This document shows positions 1-7,104 of a stretch of DNA of 12,724 nt, piece by piece. The first letter of the stretch is position 1. Each line of letters opens with the position of its first letter. The stretch covers positions 1-12,724 of the forward strand of contig CAJGDE010000059.1 in the NCBI GenBank assembly GCA_904502135.1, in the 5' to 3' direction. Source of the stretch: Kiritimatiellia bacterium. GTDB taxonomy: Bacteria > Verrucomicrobiota > Kiritimatiellia > RFP12 > UBA1067. The position numbers were made by a program, and so were the translations under genes. A model generated the notes under the pieces. It was not told the DNA's origin. It saw only the letters and a program-made list of their open reading frames with translations, and did not search any database.

Positions 1-1
1 C

Positions 2-514
2 GGTCAGGTCCGCCGCGATCCTATGGCGATGCTTCCGTTCTTCGGCTACAACGTCGCCGACTACTTCCAGCACTGGCTCGAGATGGAGCGCACCTCCGCT
101 GATGCTTCGAAGCTTCCTAAGATCTACTTCGTCAACTGGTTCCGCAAGGGCGACGACGGCCGCTTCATGTGGCCCGGCTTTGGCGACAACAGCCGCGTTC
201 TCAAGTGGATCTGCGACCGTATCGACGGCAAGGTTAAGGCCACCAAGACGGCTATTGGTAACCTCCCGCTCGAGAAGGATATCGACCTTTCGAACAACGA
301 GGGTAAGTTCAAAGTCGTTCCTGCCGATCTTAAGGAAATCCTCAAGGTCGACAAGGCTGGCTGGGTTAAGGAAATCGAGACCATCGGCAAGAGCTATGAC
401 GAATATGACGCCAAGGCTTCTAAGGACTCCAAGGTTGTCTCCAAGACGGCCAAGCGCGTTCCTCAGGCTTTGCGCGATGTTCTCGCGAGCGTTACCGCTG
501 AACTTACGAAGTAA
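2..514 (+). CDS. pckG: Phosphoenolpyruvate carboxykinase (GTP), C-terminal part, cut by window edge
   Basis: This enzyme converts oxaloacetate plus GTP to phosphoenolpyruvate, CO2 and GDP in the cytoplasm (gluconeogenesis or anaplerosis). The frame is open from base 2, so the 5' part lies outside the window; about 170 residues of a roughly 600-residue family are present. The visible part carries the strongly conserved GTP-PEPCK blocks DPMAMLPFFGYN, PKIYFVNWFRKGDDGRFMWPGFG and NSRVLKWICDRIDG, which line the nucleotide site in this family and are absent from the ATP-dependent type. The C-terminal 70 residues are lysine-rich and variable, as is usual. Codon use is strongly biased (AAG almost always over AAA, many CGC and CTC codons) and GC is higher than in the next genes, which suggests high expression. 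The gene ends in TAA and is followed by an intrinsic terminator, so it closes its own transcript. Confidence 0.95.
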   Translation, partial: GQVRRDPMAMLPFFGYNVADYFQHWLEMERTSADASKLPKIYFVNWFRKGDDGRFMWPGFGDNSRVLKWICDRIDGKVKATKTAIGNLPLEKDIDLSNNEGKFKVVPADLKEILKVDKAGWVKEIETIGKSYDEYDAKASKDSKVVSKTAKRVPQALRDVLASVTAELTK

Positions 515-533
515 GCTATACTTCAAATAGTCG

Positions 534-577
534 AAAAAAAGAGAGCTGCTTTCTGTCGGCTCTCTTTTTCTTTTTTT
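534..577 (+). terminator. Intrinsic terminator after pckG
   Basis: A perfect GAGAGC/GCTCTC stem (541-546 with 559-564) has a 12-base loop. It is preceded by a run of A (534-540) and followed by two T-rich runs (565-577). The A and T runs can lengthen the stem. It starts about 20 bp after the pckG stop and separates it from the glutamine synthetase promoter. Confidence 0.9.
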
Positions 578-590
578 ATTACCTTTAGAT

Positions 591-620
591 TTGCGTAATG
601 TGTAGGCTATTTGGTATAAT
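591..620 (+). promoter_or_regulatory. Promoter of the glutamine synthetase-luxS-SWIM run
   Basis: The -10 TATAAT (615-620) lies within the 11-bp element TTTGGTATAAT (610-620), which supplies the TGn extension of an extended -10. A partial -35, TTGCGT (591-596), sits 18 bp upstream. The start would fall near 627, giving a short leader of about 19 nt with a ribosome site AAAGG (632-636) nine bases from the ATG. The same element recurs three more times in the window. Confidence 0.8.
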
Positions 621-645
621 TTAATGAATTGAAAGGTGTTATAAT

Positions 646-2145
646 ATGCAAAACACAGAAGCTAACATTTGCGACATTGTCGCTTTCTTAAAGAAACCGC
701 GTGCAGCTTTCACAAAAGCTGACATAAAAAAGTTTGTCAAGGTTCAAGGCGTTCGCCACATCAATTTTATGTATCCGGGTGGTGATGGTCGACTTAAAAC
801 GCTTAACTTTGTTCTTAACGATGAGGCGTATCTTGATGAGATACTCTCTTGTGGTGAGCGCGTAGACGGCTCTTCGCTTTTCAGCTACATTGAAGCGTCG
901 AGTTCTGATCTTTATGTTGTGCCGCGTTTTTCATCGGCTTTTGTCGATCCTTTCGCAAAGTTGCCGACGCTGTGCCTTTTGTGCTCATTCTTCAATAAAG
1001 ATGGTGAACTTTTAGAGTCATCTCCGGAATATACTCTTCATAAGGCGTGCGAAGCGTTTAAGAAGGCGACAGGCCTTGAGTTTCAGGCGATGGGAGAACT
1101 TGAATATTATGTAATCGCTCCCGAGTCATCCGTTTTCCCCGCCGTTGATCAGCGCGGTTATCACGAATCGGCTCCGTTCGCCAAGTTTAACGAGTTCCGT
1201 CAGAAGTGTATGCATTATATTTCACTTGCGGGCGGCCAGATCAAGTATGGTCACTCCGAAGTCGGAAACTTTACCCAAGACGGAAAGCTTTATGAACAAA
1301 ATGAAATAGAGTTCCTGCCTTGCGCTGCGGAGGATGCCGCCAATCAGCTTACGCTTGCGAAGTGGATGATTCGCAATCTCGGAGCTGAGTATGGGTATGA
1401 TATTACGTTCGCTCCGAAAATTACCGTCGGAAAGGCCGGCTCAGGTCTTCACGTTCACATGCGCCTTATGAAAAACGGCAAGAATCAGATGCTCAAGAAC
1501 GGCAAGATCTCCGATTATGCAAAGCGTGCGATTGCCGGCATGATGAAACTTGCTCCGTCCATCACGGCGTTCGGCAACATGAACCCGACGAGCTATTTCA
1601 GACTCGTTCCTCATCAGGAAGCTCCGACGAATGTCTGCTGGGGAGACAGAAACCGCTCCGTTCTTGTTCGCGTGCCGCTTGGGTGGACCGCTAAGGCGGA
1701 TCTCTGCAAAAAAGCAAATCCGAAGGAGACTGCGGCCGCTTACAATACCGCTGAAAAGCAGACCGTAGAAATGCGCTCTCCCGACGCTTCGGCTAACGTC
1801 TATCTTTTGATGGCGGGTTTAGCCGTCGCATGCCGTTACGGCTTTTCGCTTAAAGACGGCGTGAAGGTAGCCGACGCTACTTATGTCAACGTCAATATCC
1901 ACAAGAAAGAAAACGAAAAGCTTTTGAACTCTCTCGAGACACTTCCGGACAGCTGCGCAGCTTCTGCCGATTGTCTTGAAAAGCAGCGTGCGATATACGA
2001 GGCTGAAGGAGTGTTCTCCGCAGCGATGATCGACGGCATCATTTCTGAACTCAGAGCCTTTAACGATCGTACTCTCAGACGTGATATTCAGAAGAAGCCC
2101 TCTGAAGTTGCGAAGCTCGTAAAAACATATTTCTATTGCGGTTAA
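646..2145 (+). CDS. glnA: Glutamine synthetase (type I-like, GlnA family)
   Basis: Predicted to join ammonia to glutamate with ATP, giving glutamine (nitrogen assimilation, cytoplasm). The 499-residue length fits the type I family. The N-terminal beta-grasp part includes DGRLKTLNF. Catalytic-domain signatures are in order: the metal-binding E-L-E (E151, E153), YEQNEIEF (about 216-223), GSGLHVHM (265-272, with H269), NPTSYFRLVP (313-322, with R319), WGDRNRS (332-338), R342 and ERxxDASAN-like MRSPDASAN. Family knowledge assigns these to metal, ATP and glutamate binding. The adenylylation loop NLYDLPPE of enteric GlnA is not recognisable: the matching stretch reads LLNSLETLPDS, with no tyrosine, so control by adenylylation is unlikely. 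Its own promoter and ribosome site lie just upstream; the stop TAA touches the luxS ATG. A paralogue acting on another amine (gamma-glutamyl-polyamine type) cannot be excluded, though the active-site blocks look canonical. Confidence 0.88.
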   Translation: MQNTEANICDIVAFLKKPRAAFTKADIKKFVKVQGVRHINFMYPGGDGRLKTLNFVLNDEAYLDEILSCGERVDGSSLFSYIEASSSDLYVVPRFSSAFVDPFAKLPTLCLLCSFFNKDGELLESSPEYTLHKACEAFKKATGLEFQAMGELEYYVIAPESSVFPAVDQRGYHESAPFAKFNEFRQKCMHYISLAGGQIKYGHSEVGNFTQDGKLYEQNEIEFLPCAAEDAANQLTLAKWMIRNLGAEYGYDITFAPKITVGKAGSGLHVHMRLMKNGKNQMLKNGKISDYAKRAIAGMMKLAPSITAFGNMNPTSYFRLVPHQEAPTNVCWGDRNRSVLVRVPLGWTAKADLCKKANPKETAAAYNTAEKQTVEMRSPDASANVYLLMAGLAVACRYGFSLKDGVKVADATYVNVNIHKKENEKLLNSLETLPDSCAASADCLEKQRAIYEAEGVFSAAMIDGIISELRAFNDRTLRRDIQKKPSEVAKLVKTYFYCG

Positions 2146-2661
2146 ATGAAAAAAGAAAAGCTCATAGCATCCTTTCAGGTCGATCATACCAAGATTCTGC
2201 CCGGGATTTACGTCAGTCGTCGCGATAAGATCGATGGCGCGTTTATAACGACGTTCGACATTCGCATGAAAAGGCCGAATGTCGAGCCTGCCATACATCC
2301 CAACGCGATGCATACGATAGAACATATTGTAGCTACGTATCTGCGAAACAGCAAATTTGCGGACAAGGTCGTTTATTGGGGACCTATGGGGTGCTTGACG
2401 GGCTTTTACTTTATTGTTCATACGACCCACGAGATAATGCCTAAAGAAATCGAATCTCTTATTCGTGCAGCGTATCGTCATCAAGCTACATATAAAGGTG
2501 ATGTTCCAGGTTCTACAGCTGTCAATTGCGGCAATTACCTTTTACATGACCTTAATATGGCTAAATTCGAGGCGAAGGCTTTTCTTGAGCGCGAGTGGAG
2601 ATTCGATTATCCCAAGGCTAAACGGGTAAAGACCGATCACGGTGTATTCTTTGACGCGTAA
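2146..2661 (+). CDS. luxS: S-ribosylhomocysteine lyase LuxS
   Basis: LuxS splits S-ribosylhomocysteine into homocysteine and DPD, the precursor of autoinducer-2, as part of the activated methyl cycle. The 171-residue length is typical. Hallmarks are SFQVDH near the N-terminus, PGIYVSR (19-25), TTFDIR (35-40), the metal motif HTIEH (H56, E59, H60), the catalytic cysteine in GPMGC (C83) and the third metal ligand in NCGNY (C128). All catalytic and metal residues are present, so the enzyme should be active. The ATG directly follows the glutamine synthetase stop (TAAATG) with no good ribosome site of its own, which points to translational coupling. The usual partner gene, pfs (MTA/SAH nucleosidase), is not in the window, so the functional reason for placement after a glutamine synthetase gene is unknown. 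Confidence 0.97.
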   Translation: MKKEKLIASFQVDHTKILPGIYVSRRDKIDGAFITTFDIRMKRPNVEPAIHPNAMHTIEHIVATYLRNSKFADKVVYWGPMGCLTGFYFIVHTTHEIMPKEIESLIRAAYRHQATYKGDVPGSTAVNCGNYLLHDLNMAKFEAKAFLEREWRFDYPKAKRVKTDHGVFFDA

Positions 2662-2667
2662 CAATCA

Positions 2668-3249
2668 GTGAAAAAAAAGAAATATCCGGTAAGGATTCCG
2701 CGATTTGCTTTGGGCATTCGCGCTCAAGAGTCCAGAGCTGGAGCGGGCAGATCCTGGTGGCATCGCAAGTGGGTTTCCATCCTTGAGTCGATGGGCTTGG
2801 GAGGGCGATTGGGTCGAGGAAAAAGTTACGCGCTTTCCGGTCAGATTATCGAAATGAAGATAATCGGTCCGCACGTCGAGGCAAAGGTCGTCGGTACGCG
2901 TTCGCAGCCGTATACGGTAACGATAGATTTCCGCATTCCCGAAGGTGCCGAGCGCGAGCGCATAATAGGGGCGATTCGCGCTCAGCCTATGCTTATAGCA
3001 AGACTTGCGGTAGATGATCTTTCTGTTGAAGTCGAGAATATTTTTAAATCAGAAGGGTTCGATCTTTTTCCGGGCGGAAAACTCGCTCCTCGGCTGTATG
3101 ATATGACAACGTCGTGCTCTTGTCCCGATTACGCCAATCCATGCAAGCATACGGCCGCGGTCTTGCTGATTCTCGGTGAAGAGATATCAAGAAGGCCGGC
3201 GACGCTCTTGGATTTAAGAGGCATAACCATAGAAGAATTGATAGGATGA
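2668..3249 (+). CDS. SWIM zinc-finger domain protein
   Basis: A 193-residue protein of the bacterial SWIM family whose members often sit beside SNF2-type helicases; its biochemical role is not established, and the SWIM finger is thought to bind DNA or protein. The finger CSCPDYANPCKH spans C150, C152, C159 and H161, the CxCxnCxH pattern. The N-terminal part has the family blocks RSWWHRKWVSILE, GRGKSYALSGQI and VVGTRSQPYTVTIDF, and the end has LRGITIEEL, matching full-length members. The basic N-terminus (MKKKKYPVRIPR) starts at GTG; no better start exists nearby and no clear ribosome site precedes it. It lies six bases after the luxS stop in the same reading frame, so translation probably depends on re-initiation. 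No SNF2 helicase gene is in the window. Confidence 0.85.
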   Translation: MKKKKYPVRIPRFALGIRAQESRAGAGRSWWHRKWVSILESMGLGGRLGRGKSYALSGQIIEMKIIGPHVEAKVVGTRSQPYTVTIDFRIPEGAERERIIGAIRAQPMLIARLAVDDLSVEVENIFKSEGFDLFPGGKLAPRLYDMTTSCSCPDYANPCKHTAAVLLILGEEISRRPATLLDLRGITIEELIG

Positions 3250-3252
3250 AGT

Positions 3253-3258
3253 AAGGAG
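3253..3258 (+). promoter_or_regulatory. Strong ribosome-binding site of the ABC ATPase gene
   Basis: AAGGAG lies nine bases before the ATG at 3268. It is the best Shine-Dalgarno match in the left half of the window and contrasts with the missing sites before luxS and the SWIM gene. It shows that the ABC pair is translated independently even though it may share the upstream transcript. Confidence 0.8.
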
Positions 3259-3267
3259 TAATCTGTA

Positions 3268-3990
3268 ATGGAAGCGTTAAAAGCTGTATCTGTATCAAAA
3301 AAATTCGGACAGGAAAAAGTTCTTTCGGATTTTTCGTTAACTCTTGAGAAAGGGTCCTTTGAGGCGCTTATGGGGCCAAGCGGTTGCGGAAAATCAACCT
3401 TTATAAATTTGGCTTCGGGACTTATCGGCATAGATGAAGGCGAGATTTTTATCGGGGATGAGCGCGTAAGTTCAATGAGCGATTCTCAGGCGGCGCGTTT
3501 TCGTCGCCGGCATATCGGCATAGTCTTTCAAGACTTCAATCTTCTTGAATCGAAAAACGCTAAAGAAAACATATTGCTACCGCTTAAGCTCGATGGGGCG
3601 AAGATAGACGCGCAGATCAATTCCAGACTCGATCGACTTGTAGACGCGCTTGAAATCGCAGAGGTTCTTAAGAAAAAGCCGTTTGAACTTTCAGGCGGCC
3701 AGAAACAGCGCGTTGCGCTGGCGCGCGCGCTTTTAACGCAGCCGGACGTGGTTCTTGCCGATGAACCTACGGGAAATCTTGATGTCAATGCCGCCAGAGA
3801 CGTTTGCGCAGTGCTGAAAACGCTTAACGCTCTTTCGTCCGCGGCGATTCTTCTTGTCACACACGACCCGTTTGTCGCTTCATTCGCGCAAAAGGTTAAC
3901 TTTCTTAAAAACGGAGCGATTGTCGAGTCGTTCGAAACGAAGGGCGATCCGACGCTTATTTCCCGGAAATATCTTGAGGTGTACGGATGA
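3268..3990 (+). CDS. ABC transporter ATP-binding protein (LolD/MacB-type)
   Basis: A cytoplasmic ATPase subunit that powers the membrane partner encoded next. The 240-residue single domain has Walker A GPSGCGKST (36-44), Q-loop Q88 in VFQDFN, signature LSGGQKQR (141-148), Walker B VVLADEP (161-167) followed by TGNLD, and the H-loop THD with H199. These and the FtsX-like partner place it in the LolD/MacB/FtsE group of mechanotransmission-type transporters rather than in nutrient importers. All catalytic residues are intact. Its stop codon overlaps the start of the permease gene (ATGA), the normal sign of a two-gene unit. The substrate cannot be read from the sequence; lipoprotein release, peptide or antibiotic export, and envelope signalling are all possible. 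Confidence 0.93.
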   Translation: MEALKAVSVSKKFGQEKVLSDFSLTLEKGSFEALMGPSGCGKSTFINLASGLIGIDEGEIFIGDERVSSMSDSQAARFRRRHIGIVFQDFNLLESKNAKENILLPLKLDGAKIDAQINSRLDRLVDALEIAEVLKKKPFELSGGQKQRVALARALLTQPDVVLADEPTGNLDVNAARDVCAVLKTLNALSSAAILLVTHDPFVASFAQKVNFLKNGAIVESFETKGDPTLISRKYLEVYG

Positions 3991-6134
3991 AGGTGCGTTA
4001 TTTAGCCGCCGTTTTCGGGATTGCGATCGCTCTTGGAACGGTTGTTTTCATGCGCTCGCTTGTCGCGACAAACGATAATCAGAGTTTGTCCGTGGCAAAG
4101 AAACTGCTGGCGACAGTTAAGGTTTCTGAAGGAGCTTATGTATCAGCTTTTGCCGTTGATTACCGTCCCCAAGGACGCGTAATGCAAGGCCCGCCGATAA
4201 GAGCGTTTGTCGCGACAGATTCCAAAATCGAAGATGATGGCGTCGTCGTTACAAAGGCTCTTTTTGCCCAAAGAAAGCTTGATGTTCCGCCGATAGGAAG
4301 CGATCTTAAATTTGTCGGACGAAAGGGAGCGTATTCGCTTAAGCTTAAAGGAGTTATCGACTGGGATAGGCCACTTAGAGGTTATCCAAACGCTTTTGTC
4401 TCCCCCAAAACGGCGGGTTTGATTTCCGAGCAATGGGTAAAGTGGACAGAGAAAAAGGCTGAAGATATATCACCTGGCTTTATGAGTGATAGTCAGCGTA
4501 ATTTCAACCGGGCGAAAACGCTTCTTCTTTGGGCGGCCGCGTTGAGCGCATTTTGTCTTTTGCTGAATTCTCTTTTATTGTCGATTGAAGACAAGCGCAG
4601 GGAAATCGCGATTATGCGGATAGTGGGAGCAGATAGATTTGCCGTCGTTAAAATGGTTTTGCGCGAAGCGCTTGCGCTTTCGTTTGCGGGAGGTGCATCT
4701 GGCGCAGTTTTTGCTCTTGCCGCTCTTTGGCTTTATGTCAGTTTTGACAGCGCCTCTTTTCCGAGCGGCATGGCTGTTTCTTTCAAGGCCATTATCGTTG
4801 CGTTCATTACGCTTATACCGATAGTTTTGCTCGCGGTAGCTTTTTCATTGAAAAGCGCTCTTAGCGTGCGACCCTTGGAGGCGCAGTCAAAAAGGGAGCC
4901 TCGCAAAAAACATCTTGGAATGTTCGTTTCGTTCGCTTGCGGTTTCGGCGCATTTGTCGCCGTTGAGGTGTGGGGCTCTTCTCTGATGAGCGCTTTTATT
5001 CCGTCAAAAGAATGGCCTGATGCGATTGTCTCGATTCTTCCTGTCGGCGTATCAAGTTTCGATATAGAAAAACTCTCAGGTAAGATTGAAGGCGTTAAGA
5101 TGATTAGCGAACTTCAACCGTTGCAGGTAAATATTCTTCCTCTCGAAAAATTATCATCGTCATCAAGATTTTCGACTTCCGACACAAAAGGCGCTAAAGT
5201 TCAGCAATACCGAAATGCATTGTTGCTGGCGAGCGACATATTGCCGCAGTTTAAGTTTACTTCATCCTCTTACGCTCAGGCCGCAAAAGAGTTGAAAGAA
5301 GGCGATAACTGCGTAATTACCGAAATGATGGCGCGAGCGCGCAATTTAGCTCTTAATGACATACTGAATATCAGGTCGAACGATGGACATGATATTTCTC
5401 TGAAAATCGTCGGGATAGTCGATTTGAACTGGCATCTTGTCACAAGCCGCGGATTGCTTAGAGGACTTAATCGCATGCCTGTAAATACGGACGGACCCGT
5501 TTTTGTGTCTTTTGATACTATTATGGCTTCTGACAGCCGTCCGGCGGCGATGGTTAAAATGACGCATCTTTGGCTAGATTTCGAAAAGGGTTTTCTTGAT
5601 AAGCACGGGGTTTTTGAAGCGGGGCGGATAGTTGAAAACGAAATTGTGAGAATTCTAGGCGTCAATTCTTCCGATGTAAATAAAAATACGGTAAGGCTTC
5701 ATGCGCGTGATGAGATTTCCGACGGGACGCTGGCGCACGGAGTAGATATTATAGGCTCGATGGCGCGCGTGCCTTTTATCTTTATAGCCGTCGTTTCTTT
5801 GGGTTTTATCGCAATGCTTGCAGCTTCCGTAAACGCTCGTAGGCGCGAATTTCTCGTATTAAGAGCTGTAGGAGCAAGCAGGTGGTATATCGCGGCGATT
5901 TTAGTTTCAGAGGCGATAAAGGTGGCGATGGGCGGAATTCTCGTAGGCTTTCTCTCGGGCGCCGTCGTCGGGTGGCTGTTTACTTTTGCCACGAGAGCCG
6001 CTATGTCTAATTGGGGACTTCCGGCTTCATTTGCGATTCCGTTCATCACGATCGCCAAAGGAGCGTTGGGCTCGCTACTGTTTGCGCTTTTTGTGGCTCT
6101 TCCCGCATCGCTTTTGATAATACGCCGAAAGTGA
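3987..6134 (+). CDS. FtsX-like ABC permease with two tandem membrane modules
   Basis: The 715-residue membrane partner of the preceding ATPase. Eight likely membrane segments are visible at about 4-25, 179-199, 227-253, 266-288, 310-333, 595-616, 634-668 and 683-711, arranged as two four-helix FtsX/MacB-like modules. Two extracytoplasmic regions follow helices 1 and 5: about 150 residues (26-175) and about 260 residues (334-594). Each module repeats the coupling-helix block of this family: EIAIMRIVGADRFAVVKMVLREA and EFLVLRAVGASRWYIAAILVSEA, probably the contacts with the ATPase. A single chain with two unequal modules resembles a fused LolC/LolE-like pair, although other tandem FtsX permeases have this plan. 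The start overlaps the ATPase stop by four bases and GAGG (3976-3979) lies seven bases upstream. No HlyD-type adaptor or outer-membrane factor gene is adjacent, and the substrate is unknown. Confidence 0.9.
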   Translation: MKVRYLAAVFGIAIALGTVVFMRSLVATNDNQSLSVAKKLLATVKVSEGAYVSAFAVDYRPQGRVMQGPPIRAFVATDSKIEDDGVVVTKALFAQRKLDVPPIGSDLKFVGRKGAYSLKLKGVIDWDRPLRGYPNAFVSPKTAGLISEQWVKWTEKKAEDISPGFMSDSQRNFNRAKTLLLWAAALSAFCLLLNSLLLSIEDKRREIAIMRIVGADRFAVVKMVLREALALSFAGGASGAVFALAALWLYVSFDSASFPSGMAVSFKAIIVAFITLIPIVLLAVAFSLKSALSVRPLEAQSKREPRKKHLGMFVSFACGFGAFVAVEVWGSSLMSAFIPSKEWPDAIVSILPVGVSSFDIEKLSGKIEGVKMISELQPLQVNILPLEKLSSSSRFSTSDTKGAKVQQYRNALLLASDILPQFKFTSSSYAQAAKELKEGDNCVITEMMARARNLALNDILNIRSNDGHDISLKIVGIVDLNWHLVTSRGLLRGLNRMPVNTDGPVFVSFDTIMASDSRPAAMVKMTHLWLDFEKGFLDKHGVFEAGRIVENEIVRILGVNSSDVNKNTVRLHARDEISDGTLAHGVDIIGSMARVPFIFIAVVSLGFIAMLAASVNARRREFLVLRAVGASRWYIAAILVSEAIKVAMGGILVGFLSGAVVGWLFTFATRAAMSNWGLPASFAIPFITIAKGALGSLLFALFVALPASLLIIRRK

Positions 6135-6161
6135 GGGAATGGGCGCATCTCAAGCAAATTT

Positions 6162-6172
6162 TTTGGTATAAT
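6162..6172 (+). promoter_or_regulatory. Extended -10 promoter of dapA, predicted leaderless
   Basis: TTTGGTATAAT is identical to the element before the glutamine synthetase gene. TATAAT (6167-6172) ends only seven bases before the dapA ATG (6180), so transcription should start at or next to the A of the ATG. No Shine-Dalgarno sequence is available in that gap. No convincing -35 hexamer is seen at 17-18 bp, as is common when the TGn extension is present. Confidence 0.75.
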
Positions 6173-6179
6173 TAACGAC

Positions 6180-7055
6180 ATGAAAATTTCAGGAACAATT
6201 ACGGCAATGGCGACCCCGTTTATGAAGGGCGGCGCTGTTGATTACGGTAAACTTAAAGAAATGGTTGCTTCGCAGGTGGAAGGTGGCGTAGAGGGTATAT
6301 GCGCCGTCGGTACAAGCGGAGAGTCGCCGACCTTGAACCATGCCGAGCACCATGAGGTGGTGGAAAAGACTATTGAATATGCCGCGGGTAAGGCGCTGAT
6401 TGTTGCCGGCACAGGTTCCAATTCGACCGCCGAGGCCGTCTCGCTTACGAAAGCGGCCATATCAATGGGGGGCGCCGATGCGACCCTTCAGGTAACGCCC
6501 TATTACAACAAGCCTAATGCGCAAGGGCTTTACCGTCACTTTATGACGGTGGCAGATTTGGGCCTCCCGGTTATTTTATATAACGTACCTGGCCGCGCCG
6601 GGAAGGAAATCCCTCTCGATGTCGTCGTCAAGCTCGCCGCGCATCCAAACATTGTCGCGATAAAGGAAGCTGCCGGCAGTGTCGAGAGAGTATCTGCCAT
6701 TAAGAACGTTCTTCCTGATTTTACTGTTCTTTCCGGTGATGATTCGCTTACCTTGCCGATGATTTCAGTCGGTGCCGAAGGTGTCATTTCCGTCGCTTCC
6801 AATATTATCCCGCGCGAAATGGGTGATATGGTCCGTTTGGCGCTCAAGGGTGATTTTGTCAAAGCAAGAGAATATCACGCGAAGTATTACACTCTCTTCA
6901 GAGATCTCTTCATTGACGTAAATCCCGTCATGGTCAAAGAGGCTCTTTGGCTGATGGGTAAGTTTGAGCGTGAGTTCCGTCTGCCGTTGTGTCAAACAGA
7001 TGACGCGAAACTTGAGCAGATGAAAAAGACATTGTCGGAAACTGGCATTATTTAA
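6180..7055 (+). CDS. dapA: 4-hydroxy-tetrahydrodipicolinate synthase DapA
   Basis: DapA condenses pyruvate with aspartate semialdehyde, the first committed step to diaminopimelate and lysine, in the cytoplasm. The 291-residue (beta/alpha)8 protein has the usual length. Conserved positions, compared with the E. coli enzyme, are the Schiff-base lysine K162 in IKEA (K161), Y134 in LYNVPGR (Y133), R139 (R138), Y108 in TPYYNKP (Y107), and the GTSGES loop at 44-49. In that loop the second threonine of the classical GTTGES (T45) is a serine, a conservative change that keeps the hydroxyl used in proton relay. Other members of the fold (N-acetylneuraminate lyase, KDG aldolases) usually lack this exact combination, so DapA is favoured. 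The start is fixed by the promoter seven bases upstream; the gene probably forms a leaderless mRNA and may continue into the downstream lipoprotein gene, as I see no terminator after it. Confidence 0.93.
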   Translation: MKISGTITAMATPFMKGGAVDYGKLKEMVASQVEGGVEGICAVGTSGESPTLNHAEHHEVVEKTIEYAAGKALIVAGTGSNSTAEAVSLTKAAISMGGADATLQVTPYYNKPNAQGLYRHFMTVADLGLPVILYNVPGRAGKEIPLDVVVKLAAHPNIVAIKEAAGSVERVSAIKNVLPDFTVLSGDDSLTLPMISVGAEGVISVASNIIPREMGDMVRLALKGDFVKAREYHAKYYTLFRDLFIDVNPVMVKEALWLMGKFEREFRLPLCQTDDAKLEQMKKTLSETGII

Positions 7056-7104
7056 TTTTGCCTTCTATGTCTTTCTCCCCGGTTTTATTTTCGCCGCGAG
7101 GTAG

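Noticed and set aside
640..645. A second TATAAT directly before the glutamine synthetase ATG.
   Set aside because: It would start transcription inside the gene. It lacks the TTTGG extension, and the upstream element at 610-620 fits better with the ribosome site.
1819..2484. Minus-strand open frame of 221 codons across glutamine synthetase and luxS.
   Set aside because: Both plus-strand genes are well-conserved families with all motifs; the antisense frame has no recognisable domain or ribosome site.
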